Source: Chamaea fasciata
Taxonomy: Eukaryota; Chordata; Aves; Passeriformes; Sylviidae
Assembly: GCA_029207755.1 (NCBI GenBank)
Contig: JARCOQ010000012.1
Span: 22,803,740-22,867,739, forward strand
Length of the DNA: 64,000 nucleotides
Direction: 5' to 3'
Of the stretch, positions 51,218 to 62,474 are shown piece by piece (position 1 is the stretch's first letter; every line of letters begins with the position of its first letter). The position numbers were made by a program, and so were the translations under genes. The notes beneath the pieces are model-generated. The model saw only the letters and a program-made list of their open reading frames with translations. It was not told the origin of the DNA and searched no databases.

Positions 51218-51367
51218 TTTCCCTTTCCCTTTCCCTTTCCCTTTCCCTTTCCCTTTCCCTTTCCCTTTCCCTTTCCCTTTCCCTTTCCCTTTCCCTTTCC
51301 CTTTCCCTTTCCCTTTCCCTTTCCCTTTCCCTTTCCCTTTCCCTTTCCCTTTCCCTTTCCCTTTCCC
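51218..51367 (+). repeat. (TTTCCC)25 hexanucleotide array
   Basis: Twenty-five uninterrupted TTTCCC units over 150 bp. The minus strand is (GGGAAA)n, a continuous G-quadruplex-compatible pattern and a polypurine/polypyrimidine mirror sequence. Because the period is a multiple of three, frames stay open and give Pro-Phe and Ser-Leu alternating artefacts (a 141-codon frame at 51144-51569 crosses it). It resembles the TTCCC array at 9270 in strand and composition, but with one extra T per unit. Confidence 0.97.
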
Positions 51368-52717
51368 TACATTGTTTTTAGGAGCCAGAGAGATGCAAAT
51401 AACCAGAACTTGGGAATTGCTTTATTCAGAGAGAGCTACATTTAAGCACAAGCTCAGGAAATATGACCCATGTGAAGGACGTGCCCCTCCAAGACCAGAT
51501 TTCACACCTTTTCTTCAGAGAATCATAAAGATTGCCTCAAACAAACCCTGTTTAATTTCTCTATATTGAAAATGAAGACTGAAATGGATGTCTGCATAAA
51601 TGAACCTAGGGAGAACTGAGAGGTGATTTTGTTTAAATTCTTTTGATTGCAGCAGAAATCAAATTTATTTTGCTGGAGGGTGACTTACCAAGCAAAGCAC
51701 ATTAAATCAGTCTGCTTCCAAGGGAGGGAGAAGCAGCAGATATATATCCATGCTGCAGAGGGAAGTTGTCTGTTACATGCTCATTACACATATTTATGTC
51801 TCAGCTGCGAACTGAAAAGTATTCATGAATTTTATATATTTTAAAACTGTTTCCAGGTATGCCCTTAGCTTTCCAGGCTCGGTCTGAGCTTGTACAAACT
51901 GCAAATTCCCCCTCTGCCTGCCGCAGTGTTTAATTTTCCCCCCGCTGGGGAGTGGTGGGAGTTCCAGCACAGACAGCGGCACGGAGCTGGCAGGATGCAG
52001 CCAAGCATGGGACAGGATCCGTGCTCAGTGCTAATGGCACAAACGGGCTGTCAGCTCCGTGCAGCACCAGCCCTGGCAAGTGTCTGATCTGCTTTTGTGC
52101 ACTCTGAGAACATCTCTGTAAGCTCAGCTGCTACAGGGGCTGCAGGACCTTGTGTGCTGTTCCAGGGCCGGGAGGCTCCAGCAGAGCTCAGATGAGGAAT
52201 CCGCCACGCGCTGCATTTGCACATCAGGAGAAGTTTGACTTCAGCTGGGCAGTGCTGGGACAGAAAGGGTGGGAATCGCCTTCACTGTGCCCAGCCTTAG
52301 GTCTCTCCCCTGGGACAGGTCTGTTTTTGGGCCCAGGACTCAAACACACTTGAACGCAAACAAACATTTCCTGGGCATGCAAAGAGCCCGGGAAGTGTTG
52401 GGGCTGCCCGTTCCTGGCTGCGCCTCCCCCAGCCCAGCGTCCAGAACACTTTTCTGTTTCTGCTGGCACAGGGAGAGCCAGTCCTTGCAGGTCCCGTGTG
52501 TCCCCAGGGCAGGCTGTGAGGCACTGCAGGGCGGGAAGGACTTGGAGCAGATGGGAATGGCAATCCCAGGGTGCAGGTCAGGCCTTTCGGGCACACTGGG
52601 CTTTTCTCTTCCTGATGCCTTAGGATTTTAGCTTTTATATTTTTCATATATTTGTAATCCTGCAATTCTTTAGTGTATAACTCTAAACTCCCCACACAGT
52701 GTGAGCTGCTGCTTCCC
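51368..52717. other. Unique DNA with a mildly CpG-enriched GC-rich segment
   Basis: No gene recognised. From about 51915 to 52620 the sequence is more GC-rich and CpG-rich than the surroundings (roughly 20 CpGs by eye), but it falls short of a clear CpG island. Frames of 120-132 codons on both strands reflect composition. It ends at the solo LTR. Confidence 0.5.
52713..52717. repeat. Target-site duplication, left copy
   Basis: TTCCC immediately left of the inferred LTR start matches TTCCC at 53049-53053 immediately right of the LTR end. A 5-bp duplication fits ERVL-type integration. A 5-bp match is short, so it supports but does not prove the boundary. Confidence 0.55.
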
Positions 52718-53048
52718 CATTTTGGTCAGACACAACAATTCCTCTCCAGGCCTGGCAATCAAGGACACCTCACTGCCTCAGGCCCTGAGAAATGGAAACA
52801 AAATGAGTTGGGGGGAGCAAACTTGGGGTAAATGACTTCATTACCTGAAGCTGTAATTGGAAGATTAACCCCCAATATGCAAATAAAACCCATGTGAAAA
52901 CCCGTGACCTGTTGTCCATTTTTGGGTGTTGCCCCTGGGGGGCTTTGTCTGCCTGGAATGTACCTGAAGGCCCTTCAATAAATACACCTGCTTTTTATTC
53001 CCTTGATTCTGTCTGACCTCTGTTTTAGCTAGTCCCAAAAAGGCATCA
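52718..53048 (+). mobile_element. Solo LTR of an endogenous retrovirus, probably ERVL-like
   Basis: A 331-bp LTR-like unit. Features in order: the start CATTTTGGTCAGACACAAC, 'attaacccccaatatgcaaa', 'ttgggtgttgcccctggggg', a polyadenylation signal AATAAA at 52977-52982, then U5-like sequence including 'tctgtctgacctctgtttta' and the end 'aaaaaggcatca' with terminal CA. The expected 5' terminal TG appears as CA, or the true start is a few bases off. It is flanked by TTCCC direct repeats. No primer binding site follows it and no second copy is seen, so it is most likely a solo LTR left by recombination. The text resembles passerine LTRs I recall; the family name is not certain. Confidence 0.78.
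52977..52982 (+). promoter_or_regulatory. Polyadenylation signal in solo LTR
   Basis: AATAAA 66 bp before the LTR end, followed by a T-rich stretch (tgctttttattccc), the usual arrangement at an R/U5 border. It could still act as a 3'-end signal for plus-strand transcripts. Confidence 0.6.
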
Positions 53049-53053
53049 TTCCC
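53049..53053. repeat. Target-site duplication, right copy
   Basis: TTCCC directly after the LTR terminal CA; the partner is at 52713-52717. Confidence 0.55.
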
Positions 53054-55501
53054 TTCATGGGGAAAACGCCGTCTCTGGGTGGGAAGGAAGGGAGCAGAGC
53101 TACATTTCTGATTCAGGATTGTACTTTGCTCAGCAGTGAAAATGTTTGTGTAGAAACCCAGGAGGAACTGATCCTTCCCAGACCCAGAGAAGGAACTCAG
53201 AGCTCTTTTTGCTGTGCAATTACTGCAGCAACCACATTCAGAGAGAAGGAGAAGTAGCACACTTTGAGAGTAAATACAGCAGAAACAAAGGCTTCTTTTA
53301 GCCTATTGACAGTCTTGAACCTTCAAGAGGTTTTAATCCCTAATTAGAAATAACACTTTGCTCATTTCTCTAACATTGAGTATTCACTTCGGGTAAATCG
53401 AGTGTTTTTTTCCTGCTTTTGAGAGACACAGAAAGTCTTAGTAGAGCAACAGGACATTTTTGAATAACCTCAGAATTTAGGTTCTTGAACACTAAAATTC
53501 TATTCTTTCAGATGTCTGGATTTTATTTCTTTCACAAGATGCAATGATAATTACACGATTTCGAAACCATACCTAGATAAATGAATTATGGGGGTTTTGT
53601 GCAGAAAATTGTGCAGAAAATGTCAGGGTCTTAGGCTGTTTCCTGTAGACTGCATAAGGACAGGAGTGACACCTGCACACTGGCACTGTTGATTGTACTG
53701 TTACCTGAGGCTAAAACTACCCTATGTGCCCACCCAAACCTTTCTTTTCATGTACAGCGAGTGGTCTTGTGGCCGAAAAATGTTGGAAGATCCCAGGCAA
53801 ATTAGTGGCAGAGCATCTGCAGGCATGTAGCATGTAGTTTTCTTCTGTCATTAGAAGAAAGATTTAGGTCTTAGGTCTCAAAAACTCTGGGATGCTTCTG
53901 AATTTTTTAAGGGTTTTTCATATTCTTCTCTCAGTCCACCATAAGGTAGGTGTTCTTCCAGTGAAATATTGGACATAGGTCCACTGGACTTTGATAAATA
54001 AGAGGAGACTGAAGCCCAAGATCTTTAAAATCTCTCTGTCTAATTTTCTGGCGGTGTTCAGGGGAGCAGGATTAAACTCTGCAAAGGCTGGCAAATCCCA
54101 CGGTATTGGCCTGAGGTTATTTAAAATCAAGGAGTCCTCCTTCCTGTACTAAGAGCACGGTGTAATATATTTACAGATGAGGTGTTACTTTGAAGTTGGG
54201 ATCTTGTCTTTGATCAAAAGCGTTCAGCTTCCCTCATGTCTCTCAGAAGGAGACAGGAGTTAGAGCGCACTGGTGTGGGTTTTTTTAATGTTTTGGACTG
54301 CAAAAATGACATTTACATGGAACGGTAATCCTGGGAATGTATGAGACAAGACAATTTCAACCATGAGCTGTGAGAAAGTCTCCCAATCAGTCGTGAAACC
54401 AAGCAGAAGTAGCAGTGTGTCACAGTCCCTCTGCCCCCCTCACCTGCTGTTAATTAAAGTCCTGATAAAGGAGGTCTGTCAACATTCATAGGATGAAAAG
54501 TAAAATGTGGTTACAATTTTCCTGATGAAAGTCCTGTTAATCAGGCAAAAGGTTTTGACTAAATACTTTTAATTCATCAGGCTTCTTTAGGAAGTTTAAA
54601 TATACTGCAGAGGAGCTTTCCAACCCATGAAGGGGAAGGGCACAGGGACTTGTCAGAGCAGTAGTGTTTGGGTTACTGAGGAGGGCAGAGAAGGCACAAT
54701 ACAATTAAAAGAAAAACCACCTGAGTTCTGGCTTGCTTAGGCTTTGCAGTCACTAAGGGCACCGACTTTATCAGGACTGTGCTTTCAGATCAATGGTTTT
54801 ATCTTTCTGCTGCTTTTGTATTGACTGGCCATGGATTGCTATATGATTTTTTAAATGTAAACACGAATGTGTCTATCCTGGGGGGAACAAAGGGAGTCTG
54901 GAAGAATAATACACTGTGTGCACACAGCAGGGAAACACCACCGAGGCATCTCTGTGAATCTCCTTTCAATAAAGGATTTGTAACTTATTGCAGAGCACGA
55001 CTTGAATATTGTGGATGGACTGAGCTTTGCCCCTGCCCTTTGTGGGCACGCAGGTGGAGTTATCCTGCATAACAGTGGGAATAATGGGAAGCTCTATTCT
55101 TTGATTTTTGTACCATGGACAGGTTTGGAAATGATTCCTTGAAGCAACCAAAGCTCCTTCACTGAGAGCTGGGACAGCAGAGTTGTCAGTGTGACACCAG
55201 GAGTGCCTTTCCTGGGCTCAGGTCTCTGTCCCTACACGGTGCCACTAGCCAGTGCCCCTGCAAAACCTGCTTCCCAACCAACATCAGGAAGATGTTTACT
55301 CTGTTTGCATGGAGGCTTTTAGGGTCTTCTGATGGCTCCCCATAAGCACAGCTGTGCTCTGTGCTTAAACAGATGTTTGCTCACCAACCACAGCCCCAGA
55401 GAATTCCTGTGGCCAGCAGGGAATGGTGGGTTTGGACACCTGTGTTGTGGCCATGGCCTACATCCCCTCATAGAAAGAAATGGGAATCTCAGCCTGAATC
55501 C
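53054..55501. other. Unique noncoding DNA between the two LTRs
   Basis: No retroviral gag, pol or env similarity recognised in any frame, so the two LTRs are separate insertions rather than a provirus; they are also in opposite orientation and differ in sequence. A possible third LTR-like fragment with AATAAA at 54968-54973 is discussed in findings. Confidence 0.55.
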
Positions 55502-55519
55502 TGTCACAGTTGGGCGCCA
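55502..55519 (-). other. Retroviral primer binding site, tRNA-Lys type
   Basis: On the minus strand the sequence three bases after the LTR end begins TGGCGCCCAAC, which matches the first 11 bases of primer binding sites complementary to tRNA-Lys (Lys-1,2 type). The following seven bases are diverged from that consensus. Its position just downstream of an LTR end identifies the neighbouring LTR as a 5' LTR and fixes its orientation. Confidence 0.75.
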
Positions 55520-55522
55520 GAC

Positions 55523-56115
55523 TGTCGTGGCATATGAGGACGGCAGGGAGAAGGAACTCTGCTGACCTGAGATATTCTAAAATCTGTGGTTTTATTGCAA
55601 GGGTCGTGGGTAAAGAGGGTCTTGCCTTCAGCCACCAGCCTCGGCTGAAGGGAAGTCCCAAAGAGAGAGGGAGAAAGAACAAGGGGGTAAGAGTTAAGAG
55701 AGAAGAGAGCGAGGGAGCCAGGTGGCAAGGGTCAGAGAGCAGGGGGAAGAGGTAAGAGCAAGAGGAAGGGGCAGAGAGGCGAAGAGGCAAGAGCAGAAGA
55801 GGAGCTAAGAGAGCAAGGTCCTTCTTACAATGCGTTATATCTTCTTTTGTGATGAATATTCTAATTTACAGTGACCAACCAATACAAGACACAAAATCCC
55901 ATAGAATCTACCTATAGCCTATAAGAACTACTACATTACCATACTGTGTTATATTTTAAACTCTAAAAACTACTCTTTAGACTTTTCTGTTTTGCTACAT
56001 TGACCTTTGGTTTCTTAGCCAGCAGAAAGGTGTTGCTCACTCCAAAGAGATTCTCCTTCAGCTGTCTAGGCTACTGTTTTCAGGTTATATAGTAACTAAG
56101 ACTCGGTATCCTACA
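55523..56115 (-). mobile_element. 5' LTR of a betaretrovirus-like (ERVK-type) endogenous retrovirus, antisense
   Basis: Minus-strand LTR of 593 bp. On that strand it starts TGTAGGATACCGAG (plus 56115) and ends TATGCCACGACA (plus 55523), so it has the canonical TG...CA termini. Internal signals on the minus strand: a TATA-like AGATATAACGC near 55838-55848, a pyrimidine-rich stretch corresponding to plus 55655-55815, and a polyadenylation signal GCAATAAAA at about 55590-55598. A tRNA-Lys-type primer binding site follows three bases beyond the end. No gag/pol and no 3' LTR is seen to the left, so the element is truncated or rearranged. A 110-codon frame inside it is not a gene. Confidence 0.83.
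55591..55596 (-). promoter_or_regulatory. Polyadenylation signal in antisense LTR
   Basis: AATAAA on the minus strand, about 70 bp before the LTR 3' end, preceded by a pyrimidine-rich R-like region. Typical of a retroviral R/U5 arrangement. Confidence 0.6.
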
Positions 56116-57086
56116 ACTCAAAGTAAGCTCCCATTTCTATTTCAATTATAGGTTTCATATTTTCCAAATCTTTTGCTAAGCAATCATATTTATAAGGTTT
56201 TCCTGATTCATCTTCCTCAACAAATCTTCTACGGTTTGTTTGGCCACATCTCAGAGTACCATGAGAGAAAAAAAAGGCACAAAAAATCATTCCCCCTTCA
56301 CATTCCTGTAGATGTAACTCTTTTTAATGAGGAGAAAACAAAAGCAATTTTTAACATGACATTTAATGATTTAATGTTATTAAAATACTGCAACCAAAGT
56401 GGTAGAAGTGTCTACCCAGTCAAATGGCTGTTTGTTGGAAAAGCCAAACCAGTAAGAATTGTTAGTAGAGAAATCCAGTCAAAGAGGTGAGTAAGATCCA
56501 ACTACTTAAATCTGTGGAGAAAAACTTACTGAAAAGCCATGCAAAGAGTGCTTGGAATCTGTTCTTATAGTTGCTGAATCGTGCTGGGAAGGATTCCCCA
56601 GAGCAGATTGTGTCTGGGGAAGTTCCTTCAGCAGGGCTGGGCTCTCTTGCCTTCCACAGCAATGATTCAATGTCACCTTATATGAAGTCATATAATGAGA
56701 ATTTTCTGCATTACAGATTCTTACCCTTACAATCAGATAAAAGAACTTGGAGTTGATGAACTTCAGTGAGGAAAGGCACCATAAATTATTTTGACAGGGA
56801 AACCTCATCTTTCAAATAGGGTTTGTGCAATCTGTAAATCAAACTCTTAACTCCACTTTGCACAATTTATGTGATCTTTACAATATGAAGTGATACAATC
56901 TGGTCTTTTTGTTACGTGAATCCAATACAATTAAAACATTTAGTTTCACACACCTTTTTAAAAGCTTTGGGGGCTTCCATGGTGAGTGTGACTTGAGATG
57001 GGGTTGTGTATCTGAGCTAGGAAGCATGGCTGGGGAAGGGGATTAGTTTGATTTGAGATGTAACAGCAATAAAGTTTTGGGTTTTG

Positions 57087-57112
57087 TTTTTTTTTTTTTT
57101 TTTTTTTTTTTT
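57087..57112 (+). repeat. Poly-T run (T26)
   Basis: About 26 consecutive T preceded by GTTTTG. On the minus strand it would be a poly-A tail, but no retrotransposed gene is recognisable at its 5' side. Confidence 0.92.
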
Positions 57113-57359
57113 CCTGGAGATCCTCCCTTGTGCTGACTGACTGCTGCTTCCAGCAGCTTTCCTCTGAGTATTTCTACATCAGACTCTTCATTTCCTTTCC
57201 AGGATCATATCCCTCTCTTTCCAATGATTTCAGTTTTCACTCTTTGAATTCTTTGTCTCTCTTATAAGATACTCAGCGAAATAATTAAAATAAAGACAAA
57301 GTAAGGGTAAGGGGGTTTTCTCTATGTCTGATAGGCAGCACTAACAAGATATTCTGTTG

Positions 57360-57375
57360 TTTTTTTTTTTTTTTT
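57360..57375 (+). repeat. Poly-T run
   Basis: About 16 consecutive T followed by CCC. Simple homopolymer. Confidence 0.9.
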
Positions 57376-58388
57376 CCCATTTCCCTCTGCTTCACCTGTC
57401 CTTTACATTTTGGAACAGGAACTACCTGTTGGACTAGGTCTGTGCTGTACCTAGCATAAGAGAGTACCCATCCTTGTTAATTTGTAATGATATTATCATA
57501 TTTTTACTCACTTTAAATGCGACTTTGATCATCTTGAAATCAGAACTGAATAGGAAGAAGTATCATTACTCCCAACTACAAGTGTAAATAAATACCAAAG
57601 AGAAAATAATCTCTGTTATTGTTGTTTTTCCCCTAAAGAATCTTAATAAATGATTGTTCTTCTGTCCTACACCACAGTCTTGCCTTGAGAGGCATGGGAA
57701 ATGAGATACCAGTAGTGCCAGAGCTCAGATTGCAATGAAAAGGCCTGGGAGTGGAACATCTCAAGAGTGTCAGGGTGCTGTTGGACCTTCAGTTTGCCCT
57801 TCCCACACAGAGCACACACTGACACTGCAGAGCTGCACTCACCTCCACAGCTGTGCCAGGAGAGTTCACAGCCAAGAGACATAGATTTCCCTATTCCACA
57901 TCAATCCTCTGGCTTTGTTTCTCTTCAAATACTGATTCCTTTCTGCTCCTGGTGCTCTAAGTGTAGAAATGTGAGATGCAAAAAGACAGCAAAGACAGCC
58001 TTGAAAGTCTTTTCCCAAAGCAGATTTGGTGTCTCACAAACTCTTGTCTAAATGTATGGGAGCATCCAGAACGGAAATACTGTCTTTGCAATATTCATAA
58101 TGCTATCAACTGAAAAGCAAAGTGCTTCATAACCTTCTTCCCAAATTAATTCTGCATTCTAGAAAATTAAGATCAGTTGAAGTCTGTACCAATTCTGTAG
58201 AGTCATATATACCAAATTATTTCCTATTTGCACCAGTGTAGTTCCTCGTGTAAATTATAATTTATCTCTTAACCTCCTGTTGGTCTTAAAATGAAAAATA
58301 TCTAAGGTCTGTCATAACTGCAGATTGGTAGGGCTGTATGTCCATCCATCTCAAGATAATATTTTTTTAAAAAAATCCAAATAATTTA

Positions 58389-58523
58389 TAGAATCAGAAT
58401 GGTTTGAGTTGGAAGGGGCCTTAAAGTCCATCCTGTCCCACCCCCTGCCATGGGCAGGGACACCTTCCACCAGAGCAGGTTGCCCCAAGCCCTGTCCAGC
58501 CTGGCCTTGGTTATTGCACTTCC
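58389..58523 (-). mobile_element. CR1 LINE 3' fragment (antisense)
   Basis: Plus-strand order is 'tagaatcagaatggtttgag', 'ttggaaggggccttaaagtc', 'ccctgccatgggcagggaca' and 'ccagcctggccttggttatt', a textbook antisense CR1 3' end. Only about 135 bp are kept, so this is a very short 5'-truncated insertion or the surviving part of an older copy. Confidence 0.93.
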
Positions 58524-60522
58524 AATGTCAATTTAAGCCCTTGGAGTTGAACAGAGCAGTCCTGGGAGTGCTTAAGTGATGCGTGGGATACCCTGCCCTG
58601 TGCAACTCCAGTGAGGACTGCTTATAGCTACTGTCTTTGTCATGGCTGAAGTACAATCTATTGAGTCACTTCCAAACTGGGAAAGGTTTTGGACAAGGGG
58701 CACAAAGCACTGAGGCAGAAGGCTGAGCTTTGTTTGGTGTAATTTCTCCCGTGTGCATTGTTACAAGCTGCAAGCTGGAGGAAGTAGTGACCTCTGCGCA
58801 CCTTGAAAATTAGTACAAGGCAAATTAGCAGAGAGTCACAGAACTTGCCAAGGGCATTCTTTTTGAAGTGTTTGGAGAATTAATAAGGGCTGTAGATGCT
58901 GTATGTATAACACATAAAATCAATCAGTGCTGTTCAGTTAAAAATCCAGCTGTCACAGGCAGACTCAGCTCATGTCCAAAGACAGCCTTAAAAATTGATG
59001 GCTTTATAAAATAAATAAAGCTTACATGCTATTTAAATCCACTGCTTCATTGGATTTTTATTGCAGCATCCTGGAGGTTTAAGAGGAAGCTGTTCTCTGG
59101 CCCTGGAGCATTTCCCCTGCACACTTGGGGGTGTCACAGCAAACACTGATGGGTGACACACGTGGCAGCACCATGAATGCCACAGATGCTCCTGTTTCTG
59201 AGGATGAGAGGCAATTCCAGGGCCCATGCTCAGGATGCTGATTTTTAAAACAGAACAAACATGGAAATTGTGGGGGAAATAAAATCAAAGACATCTTTCC
59301 TTTTTAATACGGGCTCTTGGATGGAGTAACCATCCAGAATTGGATTTCAGCAGCACGATCCCTTTTCTCTGCAGAATGGAGCGTTATAGACTGACGACAC
59401 CAGGGGAAAAGCTGGCTCTCCTAGTGCTGCTCTGCTGTATAAAGTGCTCAGACAGCTGATTAATCTATGGGACTTGGTAATCATTTGACTCTGGATATTT
59501 TGTTCAAATGTTGTTTTTCAGTGATTCATGAAGCCCTTATCAGAATTCAAACAGCACTTCACGAATCAACTAGGAGCTTAAAAAAAAAAAATTAGCAGTA
59601 ATGAGCTCATTTCCATAGAAATAGAACCAGGCTCACTGGTGGGTCAAACTGTTCTGCACTTCCTCTTCCCAGTGTTTTCCTCAATTCTTTTTCATTTATT
59701 TCATGCATCATTATCTTCCATTTTCTGTGTATCTAAACCATGCCATTTGGCTTTTTGTTCTCTAACCAGCAACTGCCACTTCAAGTTATCTCCAAATGGT
59801 GTAAAAAAATTGTCATCCATATTTCACTTGAGAAAGTTTAAAATTCATTGTCACATTGCAAGGCATTACTCATGACAGTTTCCTCAATAGATTACAAATC
59901 ATAGTTTGAAGTAGCATTGAGCAAAAATTTCTAATGCTGAAGCCTCCTCATTCCTGCAGGATTAGTAATGTGTTTTAATGATATTGCATTTGTATTCTTT
60001 CAGTTTTCTTTCATGAGACATCAAAGAAGTGGCAGAAAGTATCTTTCATATTCCAGACAGACCACAATACTTTGGTGTTTTCCTTCCGTCAGAATTACTG
60101 CTAGCCAAGATGAAAGCCAAGGTCTTGTGAGCAAAACCTGGGCCACCTGAAAAGAGATGAGATCCCTTTGAGGGTCTCAATTTGTTGGGAAGAGGGAATT
60201 GCTTTCAGTTTCATCCATCACAGCACAAGGCTTGTTAGGGCATGTTCCAGAGGAGGAACATCAGGATGGAAGGTCACACACAGGTCCTGCAGATGTTCAG
60301 ATTGTGTTGTGCATTTTCATCCAGGAGATGAAGAAGAAATAAGAAAGAAGATTTTATGGCTTGAAATCATCTGCACAGAGCTCCTGCTGAGGGCTGTGCA
60401 CGGTGCTGAGGAAAACCAGAAAAAATTGTAAGAATCAGAAGAGAGAACTGACCTGAGAGTGGGCTGGACTTGGTGATTTAGCTGTAAGACAAGGAATAAA
60501 TGCTGATGTTAATGCAATATCC

Positions 60523-60537
60523 ACATATATATATATT
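60523..60537. repeat. (AT)n dinucleotide repeat
   Basis: Short AT alternation of about seven units. Minor microsatellite. Confidence 0.85.
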
Positions 60538-62428
60538 TCAGTAGCTCTATATAATCACGTGGCTGGCAGCAACATACATAAGGAAAGAGAAGCTGTTCTC
60601 AGCAGCTCTACATCACAAAAGATCCTGGGATTCTGGAACACAAAGGAGTTTGAATAGGAAAATAATATTGAAATCCCTTACCTGAAGGCAAAAAATGCCT
60701 TCAGGAAATATGCCACTGGATGTATGGCACAGGCAAGCAAGCTTTTCTCCTAACTTACACCAGGTGAGTCTACATCTGGATCTAAAGGTGGAAGAGGGTT
60801 CTGCATCCACTGGAGTTGTCCATCTCCTGGGATGAAAGCTGCTGGGATATACGGGTGAGTAAGGGGAGAAGGGAACCCCATTTCTGCTGAAACTTGCATC
60901 CATCTCTGTTCCAGAATTGGTGGGAATTGCATGCTGAAATAAATGGTTTCAAAGGAAAACAAAAACTTGTTCTGGGAATGGATTTTCTGCCAAAGATGGT
61001 GGAGTGTGCCCAGAAATCCTCACAGAGCAGAGCAGGAATAGGGCCAGGAGGGTTCATTTCTTCAGGAGACAGCATATTCCAGGTGAATATTGCAGGTGCC
61101 ATTGCAGTGTAAGGCAGCCACCGCTCCCTTCAGGAGACAGAAGGGGTCTCACGGTCTTCCCTTCTCCTCATTTTCCCCATACAAGAAGTGTACATCAAAT
61201 GCAAGCTTGGTCTACTCAGTCCCGTGCTACATTTTCTACAAGAGCAGCACTACTGGGACCAAAAATATGCATATTTTAACTCTGGGCAAAAGTGCAAATG
61301 GCCTCCAAAAGCAATTAGACAAAAGCACAGAGCATAAGGTCGTTAGTGACTGTGAGACAGAATGGACAGAGTAGAGCAATAGTTTTAATTGTCCCCAACC
61401 AGGGATTGCTGGAGCTGCTTCTCTGGGAAGTGTGTTCTTGCACCCCTCCCTGCTGTTATCCATGGTGAAATTTTGCTGGAGAAAGGAGGTCAGCCAGACA
61501 CGGCAGACCTTTGGCATGGAGGAGGAGAGGAGCACCAAACCCCGTTTCCTTCCTGTGTTGTGGAAAGTGACAAGACCAGGATTCCAAACTGCCCAGGACA
61601 CGCACTATTTTTCTAGTATTTGATTTGTATGGAAGGGCATAACAAGGCCAGCTGCTGGCCTGGATTTCCAGGCTTGGATAATGAACCTTTGCTGGGAAAG
61701 GGGAAGAAATTCCACAACATGAATTGGATGGCACACTCTCGCCTGTTGTTGCTGTGGGAGACACCTCTGCTCCCTTCCTCTGCAGTGGCTCCTTGTTTCC
61801 CTTGTGAGCAGTGGTGCTGAAAGCCACTCAGTGATGGACTGGACATGAACACGCGCAACAGAGGGAAAACCACTGCAGCCTACAAAGATCTCAAGCATTT
61901 CTTTATTTGCAGCTCTTTTTATTTAAGCTCTCTCTCTCTTAAATAAAGGTGATGGTAAGGAACATCTCCTGGTCTCTCTGTGAGGCAGATTTTTACTTTG
62001 TCTTTTAGAGAACACAGTGAAGAGTGAACAGGATCTAAGGTGATGGGACAGTGCCAACAAAATCCAAGCCAAACGTTTGGTTTGATTCTTGTTTCTTCCT
62101 ATTTTGCTTCTTGAGGAAAATTCTGTAGGGACAAGATTAATCATACAGACTGGCTGTGGTTCCTCCAGGCTCCTCCCTGCTGCAAATCATCCTGGGCTTT
62201 ACAAGAGAAATCAGGAACTGTCCTGTTAAAACTTCCCAGTGACCGGTTTTGTGGTTGTCAGCTGAGTTTTCTGACATTGATCTCTAATGCCATCCTTCTG
62301 CGCAGGAATTTTTAGGATGCTTTACTGAGCACAGATGAGGGAAAGTTTCCTTAGCAACAGGAATAACATGGAATACTGAAAAGCTCTCTGGTGACTCTGC
62401 TTGTTTCTGCACATGAAAAAAAAAGGCC

Positions 62429-62474
62429 CTTTTTCTCTCTCTTTTTTTTTTTCTTTTTTTTTTTTTTTTCTTTT
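62429..62474 (+). repeat. T-rich / CT low-complexity tract
   Basis: Runs of T broken by CTCTCT and single C, ending in TTTTAAGG. It yields a lysine/glutamate-rich spurious frame on the minus strand. Confidence 0.9.

Larger units (their letters stand above)
56116..58388. other. Unique noncoding DNA with T runs
   Basis: No gene recognised. A 105-codon frame at 56173-56490, directly beyond the LTR, has no known motif. Contains a T26 run at 57087-57112 and a T-run of about 16 at 57360-57375. Confidence 0.55.

Noticed and set aside
51144..51569. 141-codon frame with Pro-Phe repeats
   Set aside because: It is produced by the TTTCCC array, whose six-base period keeps frames open; the flanks have no coding signature.
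52718..56115. A single provirus bounded by the two LTRs
   Set aside because: The LTRs are in opposite orientation, differ in length and sequence, and nothing retroviral lies between them.
57087..57112. Poly-A tail of an antisense processed pseudogene
   Set aside because: The sequence on the right side, read on the minus strand, shows no recognisable gene remnant.
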